Below are positions 9,309-17,900 of a DNA stretch of 64,000 bases, one piece after another. The notes beneath the pieces are model-generated. The model had not been told where the DNA came from, ran no database searches, and worked only from the letters and a program-made list of their open reading frames with translations. Made by a program: the position numbers and the translations under genes. Within the stretch, counting starts at the first letter, position 1, and every line of letters starts with the position of its first letter. Source of the DNA: JAUSIK01 sp038044405 (GTDB taxonomy: Archaea; Nanobdellota; Nanobdellia; Pacearchaeales; GW2011-AR1); NCBI GenBank assembly GCA_038044405.1, contig JBBTAC010000002.1, positions 1-64,000 on the forward strand, given 5' to 3'.

Positions 9309-10442
9309 ATGGCAAATAAAATAGTTTATTTGGATTGTGCAGCAACAATGCCGCTTTATAAAGAAGTCGCAAAAGAAATGGAAAAATTTAATTCAGAAAA
9401 TTATGGCAATCCTTCTTCACAACATCAACTTGGAGAAAATGCGCAAAAATCTATAAATGAAGCAAGAAGAAAAATAGCAAACGAGATAAATGCCAAACCG
9501 CAGGAAATTATATTTACTTCAGGAAGCACAGAATCAAACAATATGGCTATTTTTGGTTTGGCAAAATTAAATAAAAATAAAAGAAAGATAATAATTTCTG
9601 CAATAGAACATTCTTCTATTTTTGAAATCTGCAACGAATTAAAAAAAGATGGATACGAAATTATCGAAATTCCAGTAAATAAAGAAGGAATTATAGACTT
9701 AAATGAATTAGAAGAAAAAATTGACAAGGATGCACTATTAGTCTCTATCATTCATGTTAATAACGAAATAGGAAGCATTCAAGATATCGAAAAAATAGGC
9801 AGAATATGCAAAGAAAATGGAGTTTATTTTCATACAGACACTGCACAGGGTTTTGGTAAATTAAATATCGACGTGAAAAAGATGAATGTGGATTTACTGA
9901 CAGCATCAGGCCATAAAATTGGGGGTCCCAAAGGAATAGGTTTACTATATGTAAGGGAAAATATTCCAATATCTCCAATTATCTTTGGAGGGGGGCAGGA
10001 GAGGAATCTAAGAGGCGGGACTGAAAATGTTCCAGCTATTATGGGATTTGTAAAAGCAGTTGAGATAATAAAAAGATCAGATAAAGAAAAAATAAAAGTA
10101 TTCCGTAATTACTTTATCCAGCAAATTGAAGAATTAGAAGGTAAAATAAATGGAAGCAAGGAAAAAGCAATTCCAAATATTATTAACATTTATTTCCCTA
10201 AAGCTGATGCTGAAAAAATAGTTTTATTTTTATCTCAAAAAGGAATTATGTGCTCAACAGGAAGTGCATGCGATAGCAAGAAAAAAAATGAAAGAGTATT
10301 GAAAGCTATAGGTTCAAGTGATAGTGCAAATAAAAGTATAAGATTCAGTTTTTCAGATAAGTTGGAAAAGAAAGATATAGACTTTGTTACTGAACAACTT
10401 AATAAAGTATTAAAAAATTTAGATTTTAAAGGCAAGATTTAA
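9309..10442 (+). CDS. iscS: Cysteine desulfurase (NifS/IscS type)
   Basis: PLP enzyme that takes sulfur from cysteine as a persulfide for Fe-S clusters or thio-tRNA. Class V aminotransferase features: N-terminal YLDCAATMPL, STESNNMA (PLP phosphate region), HTDTAQ, the PLP-binding lysine in SGHKIGGPKG (about 201), GGGQERNLRGGTENV, and the catalytic cysteine in a short CSTGSACDS loop near the C-terminus. The 377-residue length is normal. No IscU scaffold is adjacent, so the sulfur acceptor is unknown. A TATA-like ATATTTAAAG lies about 28 bases before the ATG. Confidence 0.93.
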   Translation: MANKIVYLDCAATMPLYKEVAKEMEKFNSENYGNPSSQHQLGENAQKSINEARRKIANEINAKPQEIIFTSGSTESNNMAIFGLAKLNKNKRKIIISAIEHSSIFEICNELKKDGYEIIEIPVNKEGIIDLNELEEKIDKDALLVSIIHVNNEIGSIQDIEKIGRICKENGVYFHTDTAQGFGKLNIDVKKMNVDLLTASGHKIGGPKGIGLLYVRENIPISPIIFGGGQERNLRGGTENVPAIMGFVKAVEIIKRSDKEKIKVFRNYFIQQIEELEGKINGSKEKAIPNIINIYFPKADAEKIVLFLSQKGIMCSTGSACDSKKKNERVLKAIGSSDSANKSIRFSFSDKLEKKDIDFVTEQLNKVLKNLDFKGKI

Positions 10443-10466
10443 ATAATACTAATATTACCCAAATAT

Positions 10467-11369
10467 ATGAAATCTTCGTATATTGCCGGATTTATTTTGT
10501 GCTTGGCAGTTGTGCTAATCTCTGCAAGTGTTATTGCAGAAGATGCGAATATAGGGGAAAGCAAGAGGAATGACTTTAATGCAAGACTAGACCATGTTAG
10601 ATGTAGAATTGAATTAGTAAAAAAACAAATTAATCTGCTATCGGGTGTGGACGCGAGCCTTAATTCTTACAAAGCACTTTTAGACACAGATTACTTAAAA
10701 TTGCAGGAATTGGCAGCCACATTAAAGTCTAGAGAATTTAGTGATTATTTTACAACTATTTTTAAAGATAACTTAATGAATGCTGTTAAGGCAATTCAAG
10801 CCGATAAGAAAAATGTTAGAGGTGCAAATTTGACTAGAGAGGAAAAAATAAGCCTAAGAGACAATGATAAGGTTATTACTTCTGAATTTGCAGAATGCAT
10901 AAATAAGGCAGACAAGAATTTTACCGAGTCTAGAATAAAATATCTCGGCGCATGGATAAATAGATGGAATAATATAATTTCAAAGATGAAAGAGAAGGGA
11001 TATGACACAAGCGAAATGGAAGGTATTGTTGCTGACACAAAGAATGATTTATTGCTTGCATCGGATCAAATAAAAAATGCTGGAAGATCTGGAAAAAGAA
11101 TTGTGGTAGAAAATGCCAAGAATGTTCATTTGCATTCATGGGCTAGATTTGAAATAGCTAGAATAAGCAGCTATCTGAAGTCGATTGAAAGCGATTCTGT
11201 CGCAAAGGGTTATCAGTCAAATGTAGACTCAATAAAAGCAAAACTTGATGAAGCAAGCAATATAGCAGTTGTAGGAAAGAAATATAAAGACGGAGAATTT
11301 GAAGGTGTTTGGAAATTAATAAGAGATGCTGCTCAAATGCTAAAAGAATTAAATAAAAAATTAAGATAA
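10467..11369 (+). CDS. Exported helical/coiled-coil protein, unknown
   Basis: 300 residues. Residues 1-24 form a signal peptide (SSYIAGFILCLAVVLISASV, then IAEDA). The rest is charged and helical with heptad-like stretches and only two cysteines, suggesting an extracytoplasmic coiled-coil protein. TATA-like ATTTAAATA at 10437-10445 lies about 26 bases before the ATG. It heads a cluster of three or four envelope genes ending at 12742. No family recognised. Confidence 0.65.
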   Translation: MKSSYIAGFILCLAVVLISASVIAEDANIGESKRNDFNARLDHVRCRIELVKKQINLLSGVDASLNSYKALLDTDYLKLQELAATLKSREFSDYFTTIFKDNLMNAVKAIQADKKNVRGANLTREEKISLRDNDKVITSEFAECINKADKNFTESRIKYLGAWINRWNNIISKMKEKGYDTSEMEGIVADTKNDLLLASDQIKNAGRSGKRIVVENAKNVHLHSWARFEIARISSYLKSIESDSVAKGYQSNVDSIKAKLDEASNIAVVGKKYKDGEFEGVWKLIRDAAQMLKELNKKLR

Positions 11370-11371
11370 AG

Positions 11372-11611
11372 ATGGAAGAGAAAAAGAAAGGTAGAGGGAA
11401 TAATAAGTGGATTTGGGCAGTAGCAATAATTATCGTACTTCTTGTTTTAATATTTGCTATCAAAGGAAATAAGAAAATAGAAACAACTAGCGGAGATGGA
11501 AACGTCCCGGAAACTGGAGATATAAATAGCCTAGATATCGGAGATAATCCAGATATAGGTGTAGAGGATTTTAATTCACTTCCTTCCTCTCAAGAGGCAA
11601 TAAGTTCATAA
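11372..11611 (+). CDS. Small single-pass membrane protein, unknown
   Basis: A 79-residue protein: basic cytoplasmic start (EEKKKGRGNNK), one strong helix (about 13-30, WIWAVAIIIVLLVLIFAI), then an acidic Gly/Asp-rich external tail. The start codon is two bases after the upstream stop, so it is in the same transcription unit as 10467-11369. Confidence 0.6.
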   Translation: MEEKKKGRGNNKWIWAVAIIIVLLVLIFAIKGNKKIETTSGDGNVPETGDINSLDIGDNPDIGVEDFNSLPSSQEAISS

Positions 11612-11618
11612 TAAAAAA

Positions 11619-11696
11619 ATGAGAAAAACAATTCGAAAATCAAGGAGAAAAAGAAAATTGCTTATACTATTAAGAAAAAAAGGAATGAAAAAATGA
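11619..11696 (+). CDS. Possible 25-residue basic peptide
   Basis: ATG at 11619 opens a frame of 25 codons rich in Lys and Arg with a short hydrophobic core (KLLILL). Its TGA overlaps the start codon of the next gene (ATGA at 11693), an arrangement used for translational coupling. It may be a leader peptide, or chance in an A-rich gap; nothing else supports it. Confidence 0.25.
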   Translation: MRKTIRKSRRKRKLLILLRKKGMKK

Positions 11697-12742
11697 AAAA
11701 AACTATCTTTCTAATAATGGCAGGCATATTAATTATTGCTTTATTCAGTTTTGCTTTAGCAGATGAAGGTTCTAATTCAGATAAAGAATCCAATATAACT
11801 GCCGAAAAAGAAGACGATGATAGAGATTCCAATAACGAGCTAGAAAAATCTGATACTGAAATAAAAATTAAAGAGCAATTTAAAGAAAATGAAGTAGAAA
11901 TTGAAAGAGAAATAAAAAGCAAAGCAGAAGGCATTGAAATTAAAGAAAAATTTAGATTAAAAATTAAAGAGAAAAATGGTGAATTTGAAGTTGAAGGAAA
12001 AAAGAAGATAAAAATAAGGGAATTAGATGATATTGGAGAAAAAAAGGAGATTATTGCAGGAAGAATTAATGCAAAGACGGGATTAAATTTAACTGCAGAC
12101 GATTTAGGTGATGGAACAAGATTAAGGGCTATTCTTTCAAATGGAAAGTTTGCAGAGATTAAGATTATGCCAGATAAGGCTTCTGAAATAGCCCTAGGTA
12201 TACTAAAAGCAAAATGCGTAGAAAGAAATTGTACTGTCGAATTAAAGGAAGTTGGAGACAAATTAGGCTATGAGCTAGAAACAGAAAAAAATGTTAGCAT
12301 ATTCTTCTTCTTCAAGTCAAAAGTTAAAGTAAGGGCAGTTGTTGATGCAGAAACAGGCCAAATCATCTTGATAAAAAGACCGTGGTGGAAATTCTTATTT
12401 AAAGAAGTAGATGAAGAAGAAAATGAAGATTTAGAATCAAATATAGAGGCAGACGAAACAGCAGATGATAAGGGAAAGAAAGTAACGCTATGCCATATCC
12501 CTCCAGGAAACCCTGCAGGTAAGAATACAATTATAGTAGGTGAATCAGCTGTCAAAGCGCATTTGGCTCATGGCGATTATCTTGGTGCTTGCAAGATTTC
12601 AGGCAATGAAACCGGAGGATCAAACGGAAGCGGATCAGGCAGTGGATCAAGTGGAACAGGATCAAGTGGAACAGGAAATAGCTCTCAGACGAACATAACT
12701 GTTAATTTGATAGAAGGAGTCGGTGTTGGATCACAAGGATAA
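11693..12742 (+). CDS. Exported acidic protein with PepSY-like and CHxPPGNP modules
   Basis: 349 residues with an N-terminal signal peptide (IFLIMAGILIIALFSFALA). A long Glu/Lys-rich stretch follows (about 25-125), then a PepSY-like region ending VVDAETGQIILI (about 165-225). Then comes a compact module VTLCHIPPGNP...AVKAHLAHGD.LGAC (about 263-298), a motif I know from many secreted bacterial proteins of unknown function, whose Cys and His residues could bind metal or form a disulfide. The tail is Gly/Ser-rich. Probably attached to or released from the cell surface; function unknown. Confidence 0.65.
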   Translation: MKKTIFLIMAGILIIALFSFALADEGSNSDKESNITAEKEDDDRDSNNELEKSDTEIKIKEQFKENEVEIEREIKSKAEGIEIKEKFRLKIKEKNGEFEVEGKKKIKIRELDDIGEKKEIIAGRINAKTGLNLTADDLGDGTRLRAILSNGKFAEIKIMPDKASEIALGILKAKCVERNCTVELKEVGDKLGYELETEKNVSIFFFFKSKVKVRAVVDAETGQIILIKRPWWKFLFKEVDEEENEDLESNIEADETADDKGKKVTLCHIPPGNPAGKNTIIVGESAVKAHLAHGDYLGACKISGNETGGSNGSGSGSGSSGTGSSGTGNSSQTNITVNLIEGVGVGSQG

Positions 12743-12759
12743 TTAATTTAGCTAGTTGA

Positions 12760-13215
12760 TTAAACAGAAGCATCTAATTCTACATCTGAAATAAGCTCTT
12801 GATACTCTTTTCTTTCGTATTCTGCTTTATTTCTTGAATTATATCTAGGCAATATTTTATAGAATAGTTTTTCAATTGGATTCCTCGAATTTTCTTCATA
12901 TTCTCTTAATTGAGCATCAAAATTCTCAATCCAATTTCTTGCTTGCGGTTTTATAGTAGGATCATCTCCTTGAGATGCTTTTTTTAAAAAAGTAAAGACT
13001 TTTTCGTCTAGCGTTCCTTGAGGATTTATTAAATGCCTTCCTAAAATTGAAATTATATCTATTCTTGCTGAAGAATGAAGTTCCTCAAAGTTAGCATTCA
13101 TCAAGCAATTTAGGTTAAAAGTAGAGACATATCTAGGCTTTCCTCTTGCGAGTTTAGATAATTTTTCATCAACAGGTTTTTTAATATAGTGCGGTTGCCA
13201 ATATTTGGAATTCAT
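12760..13215 (-). CDS. Unknown 151-residue soluble protein
   Basis: Charged, mostly helical protein without recognised motifs or membrane segments. It is convergent with the exported-protein cluster, with 17 bases between the stop codons. The region just upstream (13216-13294) is AT-rich and could carry its promoter. Confidence 0.5.
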   Translation of the reverse strand: MNSKYWQPHYIKKPVDEKLSKLARGKPRYVSTFNLNCLMNANFEELHSSARIDIISILGRHLINPQGTLDEKVFTFLKKASQGDDPTIKPQARNWIENFDAQLREYEENSRNPIEKLFYKILPRYNSRNKAEYERKEYQELISDVELDASV

Positions 13216-13294
13216 AGATCATAGGATTTAATATGTTTTTTAAATCTTTGTAAAATGTTTATTTTGTAACTACCCTATAATAATATATTAAATC

Positions 13295-13537
13295 TTATTC
13301 AAATTCTTCCAAGTCGTCCTCTGAAAAAGGAGCATAAGCAATTATTTCGCCTTCGTCATTAAGAATTGCAACATGATATTGACCGTTAGGCAGAACAATA
13401 TTAATTACTCCAATCATGCCTTTTTTTATTTCTGGCTGATCTTCACTTTCTTCTTTTTCATCATGATATTCGATATATTCAGGGTCAGGAGTAATTAAAA
13501 TTTTTACCCTCTCATGTCTTTTAAATTTTGTCTGCAT
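13295..13537 (-). CDS. Small SH3-like beta-barrel protein, unknown
   Basis: An 80-residue acidic protein. The pattern FKRHERVKIL, KKGMIGVINIVLPNGQYHVAI, then ending EDDLEEFE resembles a small SH3/KOW-like barrel with an acidic terminal extension. It follows the DUF5652 gene directly (start at 13537, DUF5652 stop at 13538), so the two form an operon. Confidence 0.5.
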   Translation of the reverse strand: MQTKFKRHERVKILITPDPEYIEYHDEKEESEDQPEIKKGMIGVINIVLPNGQYHVAILNDEGEIIAYAPFSEDDLEEFE

Positions 13538-13789
13538 TTATCTTTTTTTCCTAAATTTTTTAACAGATAAATTTTTTAATGGAATAGAATGCTTTGAGTA
13601 AAGTATCAAATAAATTATCTCCAATATACCAAAGGTATTGACTACTAAAAGGATAACGAACCAGACTGGTTGATTTAATCTAGAAGATTTCCATAAAGCT
13701 AATCCCTTCCAAATAAGCGCCCATATTACCAAAAATACAAGGATTATAGGGGAGATGTTTAGCTGTTCTGCCAATGTATCAAATACCAT
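13538..13789 (-). CDS. DUF5652-family two-helix membrane protein
   Basis: 83 residues with two membrane helices and the signature WKGLALWKSSRL..PVWFVILLVVNTFGILEIIYL, which I recognise as DUF5652, common in DPANN and CPR genomes; its function is not known. First gene of a two-gene operon with the SH3-like protein. An AT-rich stretch with TATA-like bases (about 13808-13818, minus strand) precedes it. Confidence 0.7.
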   Translation of the reverse strand: MVFDTLAEQLNISPIILVFLVIWALIWKGLALWKSSRLNQPVWFVILLVVNTFGILEIIYLILYSKHSIPLKNLSVKKFRKKR

Positions 13790-13869
13790 ATTCTACTAAA
13801 TTAAACTAAGCTTATAAATATTTCTTGAAAGATATAAATCTTTAAATATTGAGCACATATTAATCTTAT

Positions 13870-14334
13870 ATGGAATTTGAAATTAATGGTATGCTACCTT
13901 ATGAAGTTGGAGTCAGCGATATAAAAATAGAGGATCTTCTTAATTGTTTTGTAAGAGCAAATTTAGGAATAAATACTTCTCTTTCACAAAAAACTATTGA
14001 GTACTCTATTGAAGGATGGGGATATGATCCAGAATCCCATATTGCAAAAGTTCCTTTGGGATTAGATATTAATAGCGATTTAGTCAAAGTTGTAGGTTAT
14101 ACTCTAAGAAGGAAAAATGTAGGTGAAAGATTAGAGATAGAACTTATTGATGAATTAGTACCAAGAGCAGCTGCTTTCGGAACAGTAAATGAGAATCATC
14201 CTGTTTTTAAACTGTCGTTTAGGGGATTTGAAAGAATGGCCAGATCAAATGATTTTTCAGCGCATGAAATCTTAAGAAAAGCGTATGGTGTGCTTGAAGA
14301 GTTTTATGAAAAAAGAAGCTTGTTGTTAAAATAG
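13870..14334 (+). CDS. Unknown 154-residue soluble protein
   Basis: Mixed alpha/beta composition and no recognised family. CTTTAAAT at about 13839-13847 lies some 27 bases before the ATG, giving a likely leaderless transcript. It lies upstream of the NrdR boxes, and the 184-base gap plus a separate promoter argue that it is not part of the nrd operon. Confidence 0.5.
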   Translation: MEFEINGMLPYEVGVSDIKIEDLLNCFVRANLGINTSLSQKTIEYSIEGWGYDPESHIAKVPLGLDINSDLVKVVGYTLRRKNVGERLEIELIDELVPRAAAFGTVNENHPVFKLSFRGFERMARSNDFSAHEILRKAYGVLEEFYEKRSLLLK

Positions 14335-14415
14335 AAAATTTCCTTTTTATCACTCTAAAAATAAGACTAAAAATTTAAAAAATTTGTCGACGTATAACTT
14401 GGATACATAGAAATA

Positions 14416-14423
14416 TTTATATA
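14416..14423 (+). promoter_or_regulatory. TATA box of the nrdR-nrdJ operon
   Basis: TTTATATA within an A-rich context. A start site about 25 bases on (near 14445) would put both NrdR boxes just downstream of the transcription start, where a bound repressor could block polymerase. Confidence 0.6.
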
Positions 14424-14448
14424 GAGAAAAAATAAAAAGTTAATATAA

Positions 14449-14464
14449 ACACAACAGATTGTGT
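14449..14464 (+). promoter_or_regulatory. NrdR box 1
   Basis: 16-base imperfect palindrome ACACAACAGATTGTGT, with ACAC and GTGT arms and the AT-rich core of bacterial NrdR boxes (ACACWATATWTWGTGT). Paired with box 2 at 31-base centre spacing, i.e. three helical turns, as usual for NrdR. Confidence 0.85.
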
Positions 14465-14479
14465 TAAAAGACACTAAAA

Positions 14480-14495
14480 CCACAAGCTATTGTGT
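14480..14495 (+). promoter_or_regulatory. NrdR box 2
   Basis: CCACAAGCTATTGTGT, one arm mismatch from the consensus. It lies 31 bases downstream of box 1 and 23 bases before the nrdR start codon. The pair directly precedes the gene for NrdR itself, which predicts autoregulation. Confidence 0.82.
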
Positions 14496-14518
14496 AAAAT
14501 AAGAAAAGAGAAGAATAA

Positions 14519-14959
14519 ATGCTCTGCCCATATTGTTCACACGAAGAGAGCAAGGTAATCGATAAAAGAGACGCTAATGAGATTACAAGACGAAGGAGGG
14601 AGTGCTTAAAATGCAGTAATCGCTTTAACACAAGAGAAGCGGTTGAAAAAGCAGAGCTTCATGTCATAAAAAAAGATGGCAGAAGAGAAGAATTCAATAG
14701 AGCGAAAATAGAAAGAGGCATATTGAGGGCTTGTGAAAAGAGACCTGTAAATAACGAGACAATTGAAAAGATGATTAATAAAATAGAGGAAAAGATTAGA
14801 AAAAAAGGGAGTGAGGTTAAAGCTAGTTTTATTGGTGAATTAATTTCAAAGGAATTAAAGAAAACAGACAAAGTTGCATATATTAGATTTGCATCTGTTT
14901 ACAAAGACTTTGCCGATCTTGATGATTTTAAAAAAGAGATAAAGGGGTTGATTAAATAG
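14519..14959 (+). CDS. nrdR: Ribonucleotide reductase repressor NrdR
   Basis: 146 residues, the normal NrdR length. N-terminal zinc ribbon with Cys3-Pro-Tyr-Cys6 and Cys29-x-x-Cys32 (DNA binding), then an ATP-cone (about 46-136; VIKKDGRREEFNRAKIERGI, IRFASVYKDF) that senses ATP/dATP. NrdR represses reductase genes when dATP is high. The gene lies 3 bases before nrdJ and behind two NrdR boxes, so it should control itself and the reductase. NrdR is mostly bacterial and only sporadic in archaea, so acquisition by transfer is plausible. Confidence 0.95.
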   Translation: MLCPYCSHEESKVIDKRDANEITRRRRECLKCSNRFNTREAVEKAELHVIKKDGRREEFNRAKIERGILRACEKRPVNNETIEKMINKIEEKIRKKGSEVKASFIGELISKELKKTDKVAYIRFASVYKDFADLDDFKKEIKGLIK

Positions 14960-14962
14960 CAA

Positions 14963-17900
14963 ATGGCAGAAGAGAATGTTATGAACGGCAATGGATATGA
15001 AAACGGCAATAGCAATGGATATGAAGATAAAAGGATATTTGTACAAAGATTAGATTCTATAAAACGTTCAATGCAGATTGAAAGATATTTTACTCAAGAA
15101 AACAAAAGTCCATTTATATACGGTATTAATGGAAAGCCTTTAAACTGGATTTCAGAAGATGTTAACGTTACAGATGATAGGGGAAAGTTAATATTTACCC
15201 AGCCAAGTGTTAGAAGACCTGATTTTTGGAGTCCTTTAGCGATTAAAGTAGTTGCGAGCAAATATTTTTGGGGCGACCAAGCAAAAAATGAAAGGGAGAA
15301 TACAGTAGAAAAATTAATAGGCAGGGTTTCTAGGTTTATAGGAAGACAATCATTAAAACAAGGATACTTTAACGAAAAAGAAAGCAGTATACTTCAAGAT
15401 GAGATATCGGCTATATGTTTAAATCAATTATGTGTTTTTAATTCTCCTGTTTGGTTCAATGCTGGAATTCAAGAATATCATCAAGAAGCAGGAGGCGTTT
15501 CAGCTTACGTCTGGGACGAGACAACTAAGGGCATAATAAAATCAGATAAAGCAATGGACAGACCACAATGTTCAGCATGTTTTATTTTAAGCGCAGAAGA
15601 TAATATGGATTCTATAATGGCTGTGCAGACTGCAGAGGCTAATTTATTTAAGGCAGGCTCGGGAACAGGAACAAATCGTTCTAATTTAAGAAGTTCAAGA
15701 GAAAAATTAACAGGAGGAGGAAGAGCTTCAGGACCTGTAAGTTTTATGAGAGGTTACGATGCATATGCCTCTGTTATCAAATCAGGAGGCAAGACTAGAA
15801 GGGCAGCAAAAATGGAAATATTAAATATAGACCACCCTGATGTAATGGATTTTATTAATGCAAAACAAACTGAAGAAAAAAAGGCATGGGCTTTAATTGA
15901 GCAGGGTTATGGTGGTGGAATGAATGGAGATGCATATGGCAGCGTTTGTTTCCAGAATTGCAATATGTCTGTAAGAGTTTCAGACGAATTCATGAAAGCT
16001 ATAAAAAATGATGGAGAATGGCAGACAAAATTTGTAAAATCAAATGGAGTATGCGAAACTTTTAAGGCAAGAGATATATTGGACAAAATAGCAGAAGGAA
16101 CTTGGATTTGCGGCGATCCAGGAATACAATGCGATACAATCATAAACAAATACCATACTTGCAAAAATTCAGGAAAGATAAATGCATCTAATCCATGCGT
16201 AACTGGAGACACAAGAATTTTAATAGAAGGAGGTAAATGGGTGAGAATTGACTCAATTTTAGATAAAGAATCAAATATTTTAACTAATACAGGGATTATT
16301 CAAGAATCAAAAATAAATGGTTCATTTAAAACAGGTAGAAAACCAGTATACAAATTAACAACGAAAAGTGGATACGAAATGAAATTAACTTCTGACCATA
16401 AAGTATTTACAATAAATAGGGGATTTGTTCCAGCATGCGAACTTACTAAAGATGATTATATATTGCTTCCAGCTTATAATGTGTCTGAGGTTGTAGAACC
16501 AGAAGATAAGAATTTTTATCAGATGTTAGGAGTTTATCTGGGAGATGGGCATGGCGGGATGAATAGCGAAAGTATACAGTTAACTATGAACAAAGAAGAA
16601 GAAATACCAATATTAGAAAGATTTGCTGAATATGTTGCAACTAACTATGAAAGAATAACTCACAAAAACTCTCCAGCAACTGTAAGAATTACACCTACTT
16701 CTTGCAAGTATAGCATTACTAATACATTTGTTATTAATAAATTCAAAGAATTTGTTGATTTATCTTTATTAGGGCATGAAAAATATATATCTAATAGAAT
16801 ATTTAGTTTAGGTTTAGGAGAGCAGAAATATATCTTACAAGGGTTATTTAGTTCTGATGGAACTGTTGCAAATTATGGGGAAAAATCCCAATATGTCTCT
16901 TTAGATTCTACAAGTTTACAATTATTGAAAGATGTTCAGCTTATTTTATTAGGATTTGGAATTAAGAGCAAACTGTATAAAAATAGAAGAGCTGGAAAAG
17001 ATAAAGCTTTCTTGCCAGATGGAAGGGGCGGATTAAAAGAATATAACGTAAAAGAAATGCATTCTTTAAGAATTTCTAGATCAGGAAGAATAAAATTTGA
17101 AAGATTAATAGGATTCATGCCGGAATCTAAGAAGGGCGAGAGACTTAGAAAGATGAATGAACAAATTGGCGTTTATAACGATAAACCAATTGATGCCGTT
17201 GAGTCTCTTAATTATATTGGAGAAGAAGAGGTCTACGACTTAACTGAGCCATTGACACACAGTTTTGTAGCAAATGGTATTACAGTTCATAATTGCTCCG
17301 AGTATATGTTCCTTGATGACACGGCTTGTAATTTAGCATCAATTAATCTAATGAAATTTAGAACAGAAAATGGCGGATTTGATGCAGAGGGTTACAAGAA
17401 AGTTGTTAGATATTTTATAACTGCTATGGATATTTTTGTTGATGGAGCAAGTTATCCAACTGAAAAAATTGCAGAAAGGTCGCACATTTTCAGAACATTG
17501 GGATTAGGCTATGCAAATCTTGGAGCATTGTTAATGTCTTTAGGCTTACCCTATAATTCCGACTCAGGAAGAGCTGTTGCAGCAGCAATAACTGCAATAA
17601 TGTGCGGAGAAGCATATAAAGCCAGCGCAGAACTAGCAAGATTAGTTGGACCATTTCCTGGATTTAAAGATAATAGAGAAAGCATGTTGAATGTTATTAG
17701 AATGCATAGAGAGCATGTTAAAGAAATAGACGTCGAAAAAATACCTGTCGATTTAAGAGATTTAGTAAATATAGCCTGGGATTGCTGGAGTGAAGCTCTA
17801 GAACTAGGCGAGAAATATGGATTTAGAAACGCACAAACAACTGTTCTAGCGCCAACCGGAACAATTGCATTTATGATGGATTGCGACACAACAGGTATAG

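Noticed and set aside
11662..12261. 199-codon minus-strand frame opposite the acidic exported protein
   Set aside because: Made mainly of S, F, I and L, the typical antisense of Glu/Lys-rich codons. The plus-strand gene has a signal peptide and recognisable modules.
14335..14448. A riboswitch (e.g. cobalamin) before the B12-dependent reductase operon
   Set aside because: The leader is short and AT-rich, with no B12-box-like sequence; the NrdR boxes explain the conserved symmetry.
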